NCBI RefSeq assembly: GCF_040892545.1
Contig: NZ_CP156079.1
Location: forward strand, 2,515,501-2,579,500
Source of the DNA: Paracidovorax avenae
Lineage (GTDB): Bacteria; Pseudomonadota; Gammaproteobacteria; Burkholderiales; Burkholderiaceae_C
Direction of reading: 5' to 3'
Length of the DNA: 64,000 nucleotides
Shown here: positions 7,245 through 19,301 of the stretch, in pieces
Layout of the letters: every line of letters starts with the position of its first letter
Position numbering within the stretch: the first letter of the stretch is position 1
The notes under the pieces: model-generated
Database searches by the model: none
What the model saw: the letters and a program-made list of their open reading frames with translations, nothing else
What the model was told of the DNA's origin: nothing
Made by a program: the position numbers and the translations under genes

Positions 7245-9902
7245 TCAGCCCGACAGCGCTTCCAGCAGTTCTGTCTCGATCTGGATCTGCCGCGCGTTGT
7301 GCTGCAGCTCCGGGCCCTGGATGAGGAAGGTGTCTTCCACGCGCTCGCCCAGCGTGCTGACCTTGGCGAGCTGCACGTTGAGGTGATGGCGCGACAGCAC
7401 GCGCGCGACCAGGTAGAGCAGGCCGGCGCGGTCGCTGGCGGAGATGTGCAGGATCCAGCGCTGCGCCTTCTCGTCCGGCCGCAGGGCGACGCGCGGGGTG
7501 ATCGGGAAGCTCTTGACCCGGCGCGAGACGCGCTTGCGGCCGGGTTCGGGCAGTGCTCCGCCTTCCTCGATGGTGCGCGCGAGTTCGCTCTCGACCATGT
7601 GGGTGAGTTCGCGGTAGTGGCCGGCCTGCTCCGGCGCGACGATCTGGAAGGTGTCGAGCGCATGGCCGTTGTTGGCGGTGTGCACGCGCGCGTCCAGGAT
7701 GCTGAATCCGGCACGGTCGAAGTAGCCGCAGATGCGCGCGAAGAGGTCCGGCTGGTCGGGGGCGTACACGGCCACCTGCAGGCCTTCGCCGGCCAGGGAC
7801 TGGCGGGCGCGGACGACCGAGCGTTCCGTGCCCACGTGGCGGGCCATGTGGCGGGCGTGCCAGGCGATGTCCGCGGCCTCGTGCCGCATGAAGTAGCCGA
7901 CGTCCAGCGTGTCCCAGAGTTTCTTGTGGCCCTCGAAGGGCTGGGCGTTGAGCGCGAGCAGGACCAGCGCCTCGCGCTTGCGGGCCTCGACCTCGGCGGC
8001 GGCGTCGGGAGCGCGCCCGCCCAGCGTGCGCAGCGTGGCGCGGTAGAGGTCTTCCAGCAGCTTGCCTTTCCAGGCGTTCCAGACCTTCGGGCTGGTGCCG
8101 CGGATGTCGGCGACGGTGAGCAGGTAGAGCGCGGTGAGGCGCCGCTCGCTGCCCACGCGCCGGGCGAATGCAGCGATGACGTCGGGGTCGGTGAGGTCCT
8201 GTTTCTGGGCCACCTGGCTCATGGCGAGGTGTTCGGCGACCAGGAACTCGACCAGGGCGGAGTCTTCCACGCCCACGCCGTGCTGGCGGCAGAAATGGCG
8301 CACTTCCTCGGCGCCGATGCGCGAGTGGTCGCCCCCGCGGCCCTTGCCGATGTCGTGGAAGAGGGCCGCGAGGTACAGCAGCCAGGGCTTGTCCCATCCC
8401 CCGGCGAGCTGCGAGCAGAAGGGGTATTCGTGCGCATGCTCGGGCATGAAGAAGCGGCGCACGTTGCGCAGCACCATGAGGATGTGCTGGTCCACGGTAT
8501 AGACGTGGAAGAGGTCGTGCTGCATCTGGCCGACGATGCGCCGGAAGGGCCAGAGGTAGCGGCCCAGCACCGAGGTCTGGTTCATGAGCCGCATGGCGTG
8601 GGTGATGCCCACGGGCTGCTGGAGGATGCGCAGGAACTGCTGCCGGTTGACGGGGTCCCGGCGGAAGGCGGCGTCCATGACGCCGCGGGCGTTGTAGAGC
8701 GCGCGCAGGGTGCGCACCGACAGGTCCTTCAGTCCTTCCTCTGTTTCGTAGAGCAGGAAGGTTTCCAGGATGGCGTGCGGCTCGCGGTGGTAGAGGTCGT
8801 CGCTGGCGACCTCGATGAGGCCGGACTTGTCGTAGAAGCGCTCGTTGATGGGCCGCAGTTCGTGGGAGGGCGGCGAGAGGCGTTCCTCGATGTTGAGCAG
8901 CAGGATCTGGCTGAGCTGCGAGACCGCCTTGGCCGCCCAGTAATAGCGGCGCATGAGGCTTTCGCTCGCCCGCAGCCGCTGCCGCTGCCCTTCGGCGGCG
9001 GCCTGGTTGCGGTAGCCGAAGGATTCGGCCACGGCGGTCTGCAGGTCGAAGACGAGCCGGTCTTCGTGGCGGCCGGCGATGGCATGCAGGTGCGCGCGGA
9101 TGAGGAACAGCAGGGCCTCGTTGCGCTCGATCTGCCGTACCTCGAAGTCGGTGGCGAGGCCGTGGGCCGCGAGTTCCTTCCAGTTGCGGCCCAGGCCGCT
9201 GGCGCGGGCCACCCAGAGCACCGTCTGCAGGTCGCGCAGGCCACCGGGCGACTCCTTGCAGTTGGGCTCCAGCGCGTAGGGCGTGTTCTCGTATTTGTTG
9301 TGCCGCTGGCGCATTTCCAGCGTCTTGGCGACCAGGAAGGCTTCCGGGTCCATCTGTGCGTCGTAGCGCTGCTGGAAATCCGCGACCAGGGCAGCGCTGC
9401 CGACGATGCGGCGGGCCTCCAGCAGGGAGGTCTGCACGGTCACGTCGGCGGCGGCCTCGGTCAGGCACTCGGCCACGGTGCGAACGCTGGAGCCGATTTC
9501 CAGGCCGGCGTCCCAGCAGCTGCCGATGAAGGCCTCGATGGCCGGGCGCAGCGGGCCTTCGCAGGCGGCCTCGCAGCCGTCGGGCAGCAGCACGAGCACG
9601 TCCACGTCGGAATAGGGGAACAACTGGGCGCGGCCGTAGCCGCCCACGGCCAGCAGCGCCAGGGTGTCCGGCAGGCCGGCCCGCTGCCAAAGGGTGCGCA
9701 GCAGCCGGTCGGCAAGGGCGGACAGCTTGCCTAGCAGGGGGCGCACGCTGCGGGTGGAGGCTCCCCGGGACTGCAGGCTGGCCAGCAGGGTGGCCTTGTC
9801 CTGCCGGTAGGCGTCGCGCAGGGGCTGGAGTTCCGAAAGCGTGGGCGGCATGGCGTGCGGGGAAGAGAGCGATGGGGTCATCGGGGCGCGGTCGGCAGGC
9901 AT
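7245..9902 (-). CDS. glnD: Bifunctional uridylyltransferase/uridylyl-removing enzyme GlnD
   Basis: An 885-residue PII modifier. Domain order is a nucleotidyltransferase ('[20 protein letters not shown]'), a linker/helical region, an HD domain with '[14 protein letters not shown]' for UMP removal, and two C-terminal ACT domains that sense glutamine. It uridylylates PII when nitrogen is scarce and reverses this when glutamine is high. I chose the ATG at 9900-9902 because it has a GGAG five bases upstream; 9881 and 9851 are alternative in-frame ATGs. It lies 52 bp downstream of map, a gene order also found in Escherichia coli. Confidence 0.95.
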   Translation of the reverse strand: MPADRAPMTPSLSSPHAMPPTLSELQPLRDAYRQDKATLLASLQSRGASTRSVRPLLGKLSALADRLLRTLWQRAGLPDTLALLAVGGYGRAQLFPYSDVDVLVLLPDGCEAACEGPLRPAIEAFIGSCWDAGLEIGSSVRTVAECLTEAAADVTVQTSLLEARRIVGSAALVADFQQRYDAQMDPEAFLVAKTLEMRQRHNKYENTPYALEPNCKESPGGLRDLQTVLWVARASGLGRNWKELAAHGLATDFEVRQIERNEALLFLIRAHLHAIAGRHEDRLVFDLQTAVAESFGYRNQAAAEGQRQRLRASESLMRRYYWAAKAVSQLSQILLLNIEERLSPPSHELRPINERFYDKSGLIEVASDDLYHREPHAILETFLLYETEEGLKDLSVRTLRALYNARGVMDAAFRRDPVNRQQFLRILQQPVGITHAMRLMNQTSVLGRYLWPFRRIVGQMQHDLFHVYTVDQHILMVLRNVRRFFMPEHAHEYPFCSQLAGGWDKPWLLYLAALFHDIGKGRGGDHSRIGAEEVRHFCRQHGVGVEDSALVEFLVAEHLAMSQVAQKQDLTDPDVIAAFARRVGSERRLTALYLLTVADIRGTSPKVWNAWKGKLLEDLYRATLRTLGGRAPDAAAEVEARKREALVLLALNAQPFEGHKKLWDTLDVGYFMRHEAADIAWHARHMARHVGTERSVVRARQSLAGEGLQVAVYAPDQPDLFARICGYFDRAGFSILDARVHTANNGHALDTFQIVAPEQAGHYRELTHMVESELARTIEEGGALPEPGRKRVSRRVKSFPITPRVALRPDEKAQRWILHISASDRAGLLYLVARVLSRHHLNVQLAKVSTLGERVEDTFLIQGPELQHNARQIQIETELLEALSG

Positions 9903-9954
9903 GGCCGCTCCGCAAGCAAGAACCATGCTGCGCCTGTGCGCGCCGGCGCAGCCG

Positions 9955-10770
9955 TCAGGTCTTCACGGCAGTGACGAACGGAGGCAGCGGAGGGGAGCCG
10001 GCAGACAGGGTGAGGACCTCATAGCCCGTCTCGGTCACGAGCACCGTGTGCTCCCACTGGGCGGACAGGCTGTGGTCCTTGGTGACGATGGTCCAGCCGT
10101 CGTTGCCGTGCTCCTTGACCTCGCGGCGGCCGGCGTTGAGCATGGGCTCGATCGTGAAGGTCATGCCCGGCACCAGTTCCTCGAGCGTACCGGGGCGGCC
10201 GTAGTGCAGCACCTGGGGCTCTTCGTGGAATTTCTTGCCGATGCCGTGGCCGCAGAACTCGCGCACCACGGACAGGCCGTGGCCCTCGGCGAACTTCTGG
10301 ATGGCATGGCCGATGTCGCCCAGGTGCGCTCCCGGCTTCACCTGCTGGATGCCCAGCCACATCGCCTCGAAGGTGAGCTGGCACAGGCGCTTCGCGGCGA
10401 TGGAGACGTCGCCGATCAGGTACATGCGGCTGTTGTCGCCGTACCAGCCGTCCTTGGTGATGACGGTGACGTCCACATTCATGATGTCGCCCTTCTTGAG
10501 GGGCTTGTCGTTCGGTATCCCGTGGCAGACCACGTGGTTGAGCGAGGTGCAGAGCGACTTGGGGTAGGGCGGGTATCCCGGCGGCTGGTAGCCGATGGTG
10601 GCCGAGATGGTGCCCTGCGCGGCCATGCACTCGGCGGCGAGCCGGTCCACGTCGTTCGTGGTGATGCCGGGACGGATGTGGGGCGTGATGTAGTCCAGCA
10701 CTTCCGAAGCCAGGCGGCAGGCTTCGCGCATGCCGGCGATTTCCTCGGCGGACTTGATGGTGATGCTCAT
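9955..10770 (-). CDS. map: Type I methionine aminopeptidase
   Basis: A 271-residue cytosolic enzyme that removes the initiator methionine. The metal-binding set is present: '[19 protein letters not shown]' (two Asp), '[15 protein letters not shown]' (His), 'FTIEPML' (Glu) and 'QWEHTVLV' (Glu). The substrate-binding '[11 protein letters not shown]' histidine is also seen. The ATG at 10768-10770 gives the expected N-terminus. It is co-directional with glnD downstream and divergent from purL, with 205 bp between starts. Confidence 0.96.
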   Translation of the reverse strand: MSITIKSAEEIAGMREACRLASEVLDYITPHIRPGITTNDVDRLAAECMAAQGTISATIGYQPPGYPPYPKSLCTSLNHVVCHGIPNDKPLKKGDIMNVDVTVITKDGWYGDNSRMYLIGDVSIAAKRLCQLTFEAMWLGIQQVKPGAHLGDIGHAIQKFAEGHGLSVVREFCGHGIGKKFHEEPQVLHYGRPGTLEELVPGMTFTIEPMLNAGRREVKEHGNDGWTIVTKDHSLSAQWEHTVLVTETGYEVLTLSAGSPPLPPFVTAVKT

Positions 10771-10975
10771 GGCGGGATTATCCCATCGGGGGCCGTCCGG
10801 TGCCTCCGGGGGGGCGATGGCATTGGCGGCCGCCCGAAGCTGCGGGCGCCGGTAAAATGGCGGGCTGCGCCGAACGCGCCGCGACGCCCCGGAGGCTGGC
10901 CCCATTCAGCGGCCTGCCCGCCGGCCGCGGCCTCCCGCTCCGAGCCCCATCCTTTCCCCGCAACAGGCCGCCAAA

Positions 10976-13900
10976 GTGACCCTGCACCTTACCTCGTTCG
11001 AAGGCAGCAACGCCCTCAGCCCCTTCCGCGTCCAGCAGCTCCTGCCCCGCCTGCAGGCCATCCACGACCGCATCGAGGGAGTCGCGGCCCGTTTCGTGCA
11101 TCTGGTGGCCACCGACGCCGGGTCGACGCCGGCCGACCGCGAGCGCCTGGCGGCCCTGCTCACCTACGGCGATCCCTATGCCGGCCCGGATTCCGGCCCC
11201 GCCATCGTGGTCGCGCCGCGCATCGGCACCGTGTCGCCCTGGGCTTCTAAGGCCACCGACATCGTGCGCAACTGCGGCCTGCACGTGCGCCGCGTGGAGC
11301 GGGTGACCGAATACCGTCTGTCGCTGCGCCCGGGCCTGCTGGGCGGCGTGCCCACGCTCACCGACACGCAGAAGCAGGCCGTGGCCGCGCTGCTGCACGA
11401 CCGCATGACGGAATCGGTGCTCTGGGACCGGGCAGGGGCGGCCGACCTGTTCACAGAACTGCCCGCGGTGCCCATGGAATTCGTGGACGTGCTGGGCGGC
11501 GGGCGCGCAGCGCTGGAAGGCGCGAACACCCGCTGGGGCCTGGCCCTGGCGGACGACGAGATCGACTATCTCGTCAACGCCTTCACGTCGCTGCGCCGCA
11601 ACCCCACCGACGTCGAGTTGATGATGTTCGCGCAGGCCAACAGCGAGCACTGCCGCCACAAGATCTTCAACGCACGGTTCACCATCGACGGCCAGGAACA
11701 GGACAGGAGCCTGTTCGCGATGATCCGCAACACCCACCAGCTCGCGCCGCAGCACACCATCGTCGCGTACTCCGACAACGCCTCGATCATGGAAGGCAGC
11801 GCCGTCGAGCGCTTCATCGCACCGGCCGCCACCGGGCGCGCGGCGCAGGACGTTCCCGCCTACCGCAAGAGCGACGCCACGCACCATGTGCTCATGAAGG
11901 TGGAGACGCACAACCACCCGACGGCGATCTCTCCGTTCCCCGGCGCCTCCACGGGCGCGGGCGGCGAGATCCGCGACGAGGGCGCAACGGGCCGCGGCTC
12001 CAGGCCCAAGGCCGGCCTCACCGGCTTCACGGTATCGAAGCTCTGGGGCGGCTGGAGCGACGAGGCGGGCGGCAAGCCGGAACACATCGCGAGCCCGCTG
12101 CAGATCATGGTCGAGGGCCCGCTGGGCGGCGCGGCCTTCAACAACGAATTCGGCCGGCCGAACCTGCTGGGCTACTTCCGCGAGTACGAACAGGACGTGG
12201 CCGGCGTGCGCCGCGGCTACCACAAGCCGATCATGATCGCGGGCGGTCTGGGCGTGATCGACGCGGGCCTGACGACGAAGATCGAGTTCCCGGCCGGCAC
12301 GCTGCTGATCCAGCTGGGCGGCCCGGGCATGCGCATCGGCATGGGCGGCGGTGCGGCCAGTTCCATGGCGACGGGCACCAACGCGGCCGAACTCGACTTT
12401 GATTCGGTGCAGCGCGGCAACCCCGAGATCGAGCGGCGCGCACAGGAGGTCATCAACCACTGCTGGGCGCAGGGCGCGCAGAACCCGATCCTGGCGATCC
12501 ACGACGTGGGTGCGGGCGGGCTGTCGAACGCGTTCCCTGAACTGACCAACGATGCGGGCCGCGGCGCGCGCTTCGACCTGCGGGCGGTGCAGCTGGAAGA
12601 GTCCGGCCTGGCGCCCAAGGAGATCTGGTCCAACGAGAGCCAGGAGCGCTACGTGCTGGCGATCGCGCCTGAATCGCTGGAGACCTTCCGCGCGTTCTGC
12701 GAGCGCGAGCGCTGCCCCTTCGCCGTGATCGGCACGGCCACGGGCGAGCGCCAGCTGGTGCTGGAAGACACGGCCGTGGAGGCGGGCGACCAGAAATTCC
12801 CCGTGGACATGCCCATGGACGTGCTGCTGGGCAAGCCGCCCAAGATGCACCGCGACGTGAAGACGGTGCGCCGCGAGGCCGCGCCGATCGAACTCACCGG
12901 CGTGCCGCTGCAGAAGGCCGTGATCGACGTGCTGGCGCATCCCACGGTGGCGTCCAAGCGTTTCCTGATCACCATCGGCGACCGCACGGTGGGCGGTCTG
13001 TCGCACCGCGACCAGATGGTGGGCCCGTGGCAGGTGCCCGTGGCCGATTGCGCCGTGACCCTGGCCGACTACCGCGGCTTCGCGGGCGAGGCGATGTCCA
13101 TGGGCGAGCGCACGCCGCTGGCTGCGATCGACGCGCCGGCTTCGGGCCGGATGGCCGTGGCCGAGGCGATCACCAACCTGCTGGCCGCGCCGATCGAGCT
13201 GCCGCGCGTGAAGCTGTCGGCCAACTGGATGGCGGCCTGCGGCGAGCCCGGCGAGGACGCCGACCTGTACGCCACCGTGAAGACCGTGGGCATGGAGCTG
13301 TGTCCGCAGCTGGGCATCAGCATTCCGGTGGGCAAGGATTCGCTGTCCATGCGCACCGTATGGACGAGCCCCTCCGGTAGCGGGAAGGATGACGGCGGCG
13401 CCGCGAAGAAGGTCACCTCGCCGGTGAGCCTGATCGTGAGCGCGTTCGCCACGCTGTCCGACGTGCGCGGCACGCTGACGCCGCAGCTCGATGCGCAGGA
13501 AGAGGACACCACGCTGGTGCTGGTGGACCTGGGCAAGGGTCGTTGCCGCATGGGTGGCAGCATCCTGGCGCAGGTGCTGGGCCAGGAGGGCGGCGAGGTG
13601 CCCGACCTGGACGACGCGCAGGATCTCGTGCAACTGGTGGATGCCGTGAACGCGCTGCGTGCGCAGGGCCGCATCCTGGCCTACCACGATCGCAGCGACG
13701 GCGGCCTGCTGGCCGCGGTGGCCGAGATGGCCTTCGCGGGGCATGTGGGCGTGGCACTGAACGTCGATCTGCTGGTGACGGAAGGCGACGGCATCGCCGA
13801 CAGCCGCATGGAAACGGGCGACGCCAAGAACTGGGCGCAGCAGGTGAGCGCGCGGCGCGAGGAACTGACGCTCAAGGCGCTGTTCAACGAGGAACTGGGC

Positions 13901-15019
13901 GTGGTGCTGCAGGTGCGCACCGCCGAGCGCAACGAGGTGATGCAGACCCTGCGCGAGCACGGCCTCTCGAAGTTCAGCCACTTCGTCGGCAAGACGCGCC
14001 CGGCCGCATCCGCGATGGACGTGGGCAAGGGCGAACTGCAGGTGTGGCGCGACGTGAAGGCGGTGTTCAGCGCATCCCTGTCCGACCTGCACCAGGTGTG
14101 GGACGCCGTGAGCTGGAAGATCTGCCAGCAGCGCGACAACCCCGCCTGTGCCGATGCCGAGCATGCGGCGGCGGGCGCGCCCGAGGATCCGGGCCTGCAT
14201 GTGGCGCTGACGTTCGACCCGGCCGAGGATGTGGCAGCCCCGTTCCTGAACCTCGCACGGCCGAAGGTGGCCATCCTGCGCGAGCAGGGAGTGAATTCGC
14301 ACATCGAGATGGCCTATGCCTTCAACGAGGCGGGTTTCGACGCCTACGACGTGCACATGACCGACCTGCAGTCGGGCCGCGCGCGGCTGGCCGACTTCAA
14401 GGGCGTGGTGGCCTGTGGCGGCTTCAGCTACGGCGACACCCTGGGCGCCGGCATCGGCTGGGCGCGCTCGATCACGTTCAACCCGGTGCTGTCCGAGCAG
14501 TTCCAGGGCTTCTTCGGCCGCGCCGATACGTTCGGCCTGGGCGTGTGCAACGGCTGCCAGATGTTCGCCGAACTGGCCGACATCATCCCGGGCGCCGGGG
14601 CCTGGCCGCGCTTCACCACCAACCAGAGCGAGCGCTTCGAGGCCCGCCTGTCGCTGGTGGAAGTGCTGGAGTCGCCCAGCCTGTTCTTCGCAGGCATGGC
14701 CGGCAGCCGGCTGCCGATCGCCGTGGCGCACGGCGAGGGCTATGCGAACTTCGCGCGCCGCGGCAATGCCGCCCAGGCGATCGCGGCGATGCGCTTCGTG
14801 GACCACCACGGCGCCCCCACCGAGCAGTATCCGTTCAACCCCAACGGCAGCGCGGGCGGCCTCACGGCGGTGACCACGGCGGACGGCCGCTTCACGGCCA
14901 TGATGCCCCACCCCGAGCGCGTGTTCCGCAACATCCAGATGAGCTGGACCAGCGGCGACCGCAGCGCGCTGAGCCCGTGGATGCGCATCTGGCGCAACGC
15001 GCGCAAGTGGGTGGGGTAA
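10976..15019 (+). CDS. purL: Phosphoribosylformylglycinamidine synthase (large, fused PurL)
   Basis: A 1347-residue single-chain enzyme that converts FGAR, glutamine and ATP to FGAM in purine biosynthesis. Visible parts are the N-terminal PurS-like region, two AIR-synthase-type ATP domains with '[14 protein letters not shown]' and '[19 protein letters not shown]', and a C-terminal glutamine amidotransferase with nucleophile '[14 protein letters not shown]' and '[11 protein letters not shown]'. This is the long form of gamma/betaproteobacteria, not the PurL-PurQ-PurS complex. The start is GTG at 10976; no nearby in-frame ATG fits. A TAAAAT at 10853-10858 may be a -10 box. Confidence 0.96.
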   Translation: MTLHLTSFEGSNALSPFRVQQLLPRLQAIHDRIEGVAARFVHLVATDAGSTPADRERLAALLTYGDPYAGPDSGPAIVVAPRIGTVSPWASKATDIVRNCGLHVRRVERVTEYRLSLRPGLLGGVPTLTDTQKQAVAALLHDRMTESVLWDRAGAADLFTELPAVPMEFVDVLGGGRAALEGANTRWGLALADDEIDYLVNAFTSLRRNPTDVELMMFAQANSEHCRHKIFNARFTIDGQEQDRSLFAMIRNTHQLAPQHTIVAYSDNASIMEGSAVERFIAPAATGRAAQDVPAYRKSDATHHVLMKVETHNHPTAISPFPGASTGAGGEIRDEGATGRGSRPKAGLTGFTVSKLWGGWSDEAGGKPEHIASPLQIMVEGPLGGAAFNNEFGRPNLLGYFREYEQDVAGVRRGYHKPIMIAGGLGVIDAGLTTKIEFPAGTLLIQLGGPGMRIGMGGGAASSMATGTNAAELDFDSVQRGNPEIERRAQEVINHCWAQGAQNPILAIHDVGAGGLSNAFPELTNDAGRGARFDLRAVQLEESGLAPKEIWSNESQERYVLAIAPESLETFRAFCERERCPFAVIGTATGERQLVLEDTAVEAGDQKFPVDMPMDVLLGKPPKMHRDVKTVRREAAPIELTGVPLQKAVIDVLAHPTVASKRFLITIGDRTVGGLSHRDQMVGPWQVPVADCAVTLADYRGFAGEAMSMGERTPLAAIDAPASGRMAVAEAITNLLAAPIELPRVKLSANWMAACGEPGEDADLYATVKTVGMELCPQLGISIPVGKDSLSMRTVWTSPSGSGKDDGGAAKKVTSPVSLIVSAFATLSDVRGTLTPQLDAQEEDTTLVLVDLGKGRCRMGGSILAQVLGQEGGEVPDLDDAQDLVQLVDAVNALRAQGRILAYHDRSDGGLLAAVAEMAFAGHVGVALNVDLLVTEGDGIADSRMETGDAKNWAQQVSARREELTLKALFNEELGVVLQVRTAERNEVMQTLREHGLSKFSHFVGKTRPAASAMDVGKGELQVWRDVKAVFSASLSDLHQVWDAVSWKICQQRDNPACADAEHAAAGAPEDPGLHVALTFDPAEDVAAPFLNLARPKVAILREQGVNSHIEMAYAFNEAGFDAYDVHMTDLQSGRARLADFKGVVACGGFSYGDTLGAGIGWARSITFNPVLSEQFQGFFGRADTFGLGVCNGCQMFAELADIIPGAGAWPRFTTNQSERFEARLSLVEVLESPSLFFAGMAGSRLPIAVAHGEGYANFARRGNAAQAIAAMRFVDHHGAPTEQYPFNPNGSAGGLTAVTTADGRFTAMMPHPERVFRNIQMSWTSGDRSALSPWMRIWRNARKWVG

Positions 15020-15030
15020 GGCGGCGGGAA

Positions 15031-15495
15031 TTGCTGGTCTGGGGGAGGCTGCTGGCGTTTTTCCTCGCATGCACTGCGCCAGCCGCTTTCGCGGCAGAGG
15101 CGCAGGATGCGTCGGGTGGCCGCCCCTACGCCCACGCAGAGATCCGCAAAATCGTCATCCAACGCCCTGCAGCCCAGGCGCGATTCGCGCCGGAAGTGGA
15201 TTGCCGCGGCCTGGCGCTGGACGCCAGGCGGGTGAAGTTTTTCCTGCAGCATGCCGCCCTCACGGACAGTGGTTCGTACCGGCGCAATGCCATCCTGGAC
15301 GATTGCTCGGCCGATGCCACCGTGGTGTTTTCGGATGGCAGGACCGCGACCGTATCCATCGACAGCGGGACGGGATGGGGCGCGGTGAGCCATGGGCAGC
15401 GGTCCCGGTTCCTGGCCTGCGAGGCGTGCGTGGACATCCTGCAGCCGGACTTTCCCTTCGATCCGAGGCGAAGGCCCTCTGACGCGGAGCGTTAG
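15031..15495 (+). CDS. Small secreted hypothetical protein
   Basis: About 154 residues, beginning 11 bp after purL. A typical Sec signal peptide is visible: a hydrophobic core 'LLAFFLACTAPAAFA' with cleavage after Ala before 'AEAQDAS'. The mature part is about 130 residues with four cysteines and no motif I recognise. The start is uncertain: TTG at 15031 or GTG at 15007 (which would overlap purL and add an RRR-containing n-region); no ATG exists in frame. Coding is supported by the signal peptide and codon bias. Confidence 0.6.
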   Translation: MLVWGRLLAFFLACTAPAAFAAEAQDASGGRPYAHAEIRKIVIQRPAAQARFAPEVDCRGLALDARRVKFFLQHAALTDSGSYRRNAILDDCSADATVVFSDGRTATVSIDSGTGWGAVSHGQRSRFLACEACVDILQPDFPFDPRRRPSDAER

Positions 15496-15548
15496 CTGTC
15501 GGCGCGGTGCGGCGCTGCGCGGCCTGCCGGGACGCTGTTCCCGCCCGT

Positions 15549-17336
15549 TCAGTCCTGCTCGAGCGTGACGAGCTGGTTCCAGCGGTGCACGAAGGTGAAG
15601 GCCTCGGCGGGTGGCAGGGGGCGGCTCAGGTAATAGCCCTGCACCTGGTCGCATCCCAGTTCCATGAGCTGGTCGAACACTTCGGCGGTTTCCACGCCCT
15701 CGGCCAGGAGGCGGTAGCCCAGGGTGTGGCCGAGCTGGACCATGCCGCGCACGACATCCAGGGCGCGGGCATCGGTGCCGATGGGCCGGATCAGGGCCTG
15801 GTCGAGCTTGAGCACCTCGGCCGAGAGGTCGTACAGGCATCCGAAGTTGCAGTAGCCGGTGCCGAAATCGTCGAGCGCCACGCGCACGCCCATGGCACGG
15901 GCCGCCTTGATGCCTTCCAGGGTGGGACCTTCCGTCAGCACCGCGTTCTCGGTGCATTCGATCTCGAGGCGCGACGGGGCGAGCCGGTGCCGGGCGAAGG
16001 CATTCTGGAGCATGCCGGCGAATCCGGGCTGCTCCAGGTTGCGCGGCGACACGTTGATCGCCACGTCCACCTCCAGGCCGGCGTCTTCCCACGCGCGCAC
16101 CTGGGCCAGCGCCGTGTTCAGCACCCATTCCGTGACGGCCTGGATGTAGGTGGTCTTCTCCAGCAGGGGAATGAAATCGCCGGGCGACACGGGGCCCAGC
16201 TGGGGGTGGTCCCAGCGAAGCAGGGCCTCCAGGCAGGTGTAGCGTGTGGAAGCACGCTCGAACTGCGGCTGGTACACCAGCCGGAATTCTCCCGCCATCA
16301 GCGCGCGGGGAATGCTGCCCATGAGCTCATAGGAGCGGCGGTAGCTGAGGTCCACCGCGGCGTCGTAGCTGCACACCGCCGTGCCGGACATCGGTTGGTG
16401 GTAAAGCGCGGCGTTGGCGCGCCGCAGGGAGTCGACGGCGTCCGCAGCCTCCAGGGTGAAGGGGGCCACCCCGATGCGCCGCCGCTGGTTGATGACGATG
16501 CCCGAGCCCGTCGGCAGCGGCGCGACCAGGGTGTCCAGCAGTTGCTGCGTGAACTGCGCCACTGTCCGTTCGTCGGAGTCCCGCAGCACGAGTGCCAGCC
16601 GCGCGACGCCGGTGTGGTACACGCGGGACTGGCTGCCGACGAAGAAGGCCAGCCGCCTGCCGGCCTCATAGGTCAGATGTTCGATGGGCTGCATGCCGAT
16701 GGCCCGGGCGGCATCCATGATGCCGTCGTGCGGCAGGAGTTCGATCAGGACCAGCACGCGCTGCTCGCCGGGCGCCGCCCTGCACAGTCCATGGAGGTCA
16801 TGCAGCAGTTGCGTCCGGTTGGGCAGCAGGGTGGATTCGTCCACGCGCGCGGCGGCGCACTGCAGGTCGATCTGGGCCATCACCAGCGCGGCCAGGTCTT
16901 CCAGCTGCCGCTGCTGTGCGGTGTCGAAAGTGCGGGGAACGGTGTCGATGAGGCACAGGCTGCCCAGGTGGTGGTGGCCCCGCAGGATCAGGGGGGCTCC
17001 GGCGTAGAAGCGGATGTACGGCGGCCCCTGGACGAGCGGGTTGGCGGCGAAGCGCGGGTCCAGGAGCGCGTCTTCCACCACCATGACCTCGGAGGAGCGG
17101 ATGGTGTGGTCGCAGAAGGCATCCTCGCGGCAGGTTTCGCGCACAGGCAGCCCGACTTGCGACTTGAACCATTGCCGGTCCGCGTCCACCAGGCTGACGA
17201 GCGCGATGGGGACATCGAAAAGGCGGCTGGCCAGCCGCGTGATGCGGTCGAACTCCTCGGTCGGCGGAGTGTCCAGCAGACCGGTGGCCCGCAGGGCCGT
17301 CAGCCGTTGCTGCTCTGCGCTGATCGGAGGGGTCAT
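15549..17336 (-). CDS. GAF–GGDEF-like–EAL phosphodiesterase
   Basis: A 595-residue cytoplasmic signalling protein. Residues 1-165 form a GAF domain ('VPIALVSLVDADRQWFKS'), about 166-330 a GGDEF-fold region without a GGD/EEF motif, and about 340-595 an EAL domain. The EAL site looks complete: E370-A-L-L-R-W, 'INVSPRNL', 'EIECTEN', 'ALDDFGTGY', 'LKLDQ' and 'AEGVET'. It should hydrolyse cyclic di-GMP but not make it; the degenerate GGDEF may be regulatory. The GAF ligand is unknown. No cyclic di-GMP effector is adjacent. Confidence 0.92.
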   Translation of the reverse strand: MTPPISAEQQRLTALRATGLLDTPPTEEFDRITRLASRLFDVPIALVSLVDADRQWFKSQVGLPVRETCREDAFCDHTIRSSEVMVVEDALLDPRFAANPLVQGPPYIRFYAGAPLILRGHHHLGSLCLIDTVPRTFDTAQQRQLEDLAALVMAQIDLQCAAARVDESTLLPNRTQLLHDLHGLCRAAPGEQRVLVLIELLPHDGIMDAARAIGMQPIEHLTYEAGRRLAFFVGSQSRVYHTGVARLALVLRDSDERTVAQFTQQLLDTLVAPLPTGSGIVINQRRRIGVAPFTLEAADAVDSLRRANAALYHQPMSGTAVCSYDAAVDLSYRRSYELMGSIPRALMAGEFRLVYQPQFERASTRYTCLEALLRWDHPQLGPVSPGDFIPLLEKTTYIQAVTEWVLNTALAQVRAWEDAGLEVDVAINVSPRNLEQPGFAGMLQNAFARHRLAPSRLEIECTENAVLTEGPTLEGIKAARAMGVRVALDDFGTGYCNFGCLYDLSAEVLKLDQALIRPIGTDARALDVVRGMVQLGHTLGYRLLAEGVETAEVFDQLMELGCDQVQGYYLSRPLPPAEAFTFVHRWNQLVTLEQD

Positions 17337-17503
17337 GAGGAGGACGCGAATACGTGGTGCCGCAGAGGATATTCAATTATCTCAGCCTTGGTTTTTGCAA
17401 GGGTGTTCCCTGGCTCCATTCCGACGCCGCGCCGCCCGCTTCCGCGCACCGCCGGCCGGGCGCAGGGCTCCATAATCGGCGCCTCTCAACCAAGGAGCTT
17501 CGC

Positions 17504-18496
<993 letters not shown>

Positions 18497-18598
18497 GGGC
18501 ACGCGTGGCCCTTTGATCTGTGGCAAGGCGGACGGGGCGTTTTGGAAGCCCAATGCGTTCACGGGGGCCGTCCCCGTTCAACCGCATCGAGTTCTCCT

Positions 18599-19201
18599 AT
18601 GAAAAAGAATCTGCTCGCCCTGGCTGCCCTGTGCGTTCTGACCTCCGGCGCTGCCTACGCGCAGGCTGCCGACGGCCAGGGCCCCTGGATGGTCCGCGTC
18701 CGTGCGGTCCATCTGGACAGCGCCAACAAGGACAGCACCGGACTGGGCCTGTCGATCAACAACAAGACCATTCCGGAAGTCGATATTTCGTACTTCTTCG
18801 ACAAGAACATCGCCGCGGAACTGGTGCTGACGGTGCCGCAGAAGCAGAAGGTGTATTCCAGCGCGCTGGGGGCCCAGATCGGTACGCTGAAGCACCTGCC
18901 TCCGTCGCTGATGCTGCAGTACCACTTCGACGCCCCGGGCTTCCGGCCGTACGTCGGCGCAGGCATCAACTACACCCGCTTCTCCAGCGTGCGCCTGCCC
19001 GCCGGCGTGAGCATCGACAAGAGCAGCTGGGGCGGCGCCCTGCAGCTCGGCGTGGACATTCCGCTCACCAAGAACCTGTCGCTGAACTTCGACATCAAGA
19101 AGGTGTACATCCGCACCGATGTGGCTGCCAACGGTGCCACGCTGGGCACCCTGAAGATCGATCCGGTGCTGGCCGGCGTGGGTCTGGGCTGGCGCTTCTG
19201 A
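18599..19201 (+). CDS. ompW: OmpW-family outer-membrane protein
   Basis: A 200-residue beta-barrel precursor. The signal peptide starts 'MKKNLLALAALCVLTSGAAYA' and is cut after Ala. OmpW hallmarks are 'WMVRVRAVHL' at the mature N-terminus, 'LPPSLMLQYHF', 'FRPYVGAGINYT' and the terminal 'GLGWRF' ending in Phe, as needed for BAM insertion. OmpW proteins form a narrow eight-stranded channel for small hydrophobic compounds. Transcribed alone and followed by a strong terminator. Confidence 0.93.
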   Translation: MKKNLLALAALCVLTSGAAYAQAADGQGPWMVRVRAVHLDSANKDSTGLGLSINNKTIPEVDISYFFDKNIAAELVLTVPQKQKVYSSALGAQIGTLKHLPPSLMLQYHFDAPGFRPYVGAGINYTRFSSVRLPAGVSIDKSSWGGALQLGVDIPLTKNLSLNFDIKKVYIRTDVAANGATLGTLKIDPVLAGVGLGWRF

Positions 19202-19218
19202 ACGAACAGGCAGGATGG

Positions 19219-19250
19219 GGGCCGGCGCGCATGCGCCGGCCCTTTTTCTT
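19219..19250 (+). terminator. Rho-independent terminator after ompW
   Basis: GGCCGGCGC and GCGCCGGCC form a perfect nine-base stem with a four-base loop followed by CTTTTTCTTT, 18 bp past the ompW stop. Confidence 0.85.
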
Positions 19251-19301
19251 TCCGCGGCCGGAATGCAGGCTGATGCCGCTGCGCAGGCGGCGGGCGAAGC
19301 G

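Noticed and set aside
10778..15070. A 1430-codon open frame on the minus strand across purL.
   Set aside because: It is antisense to the intact purL gene; its composition is the low-complexity His/Arg/Gln pattern expected from the complement of high-GC coding DNA.
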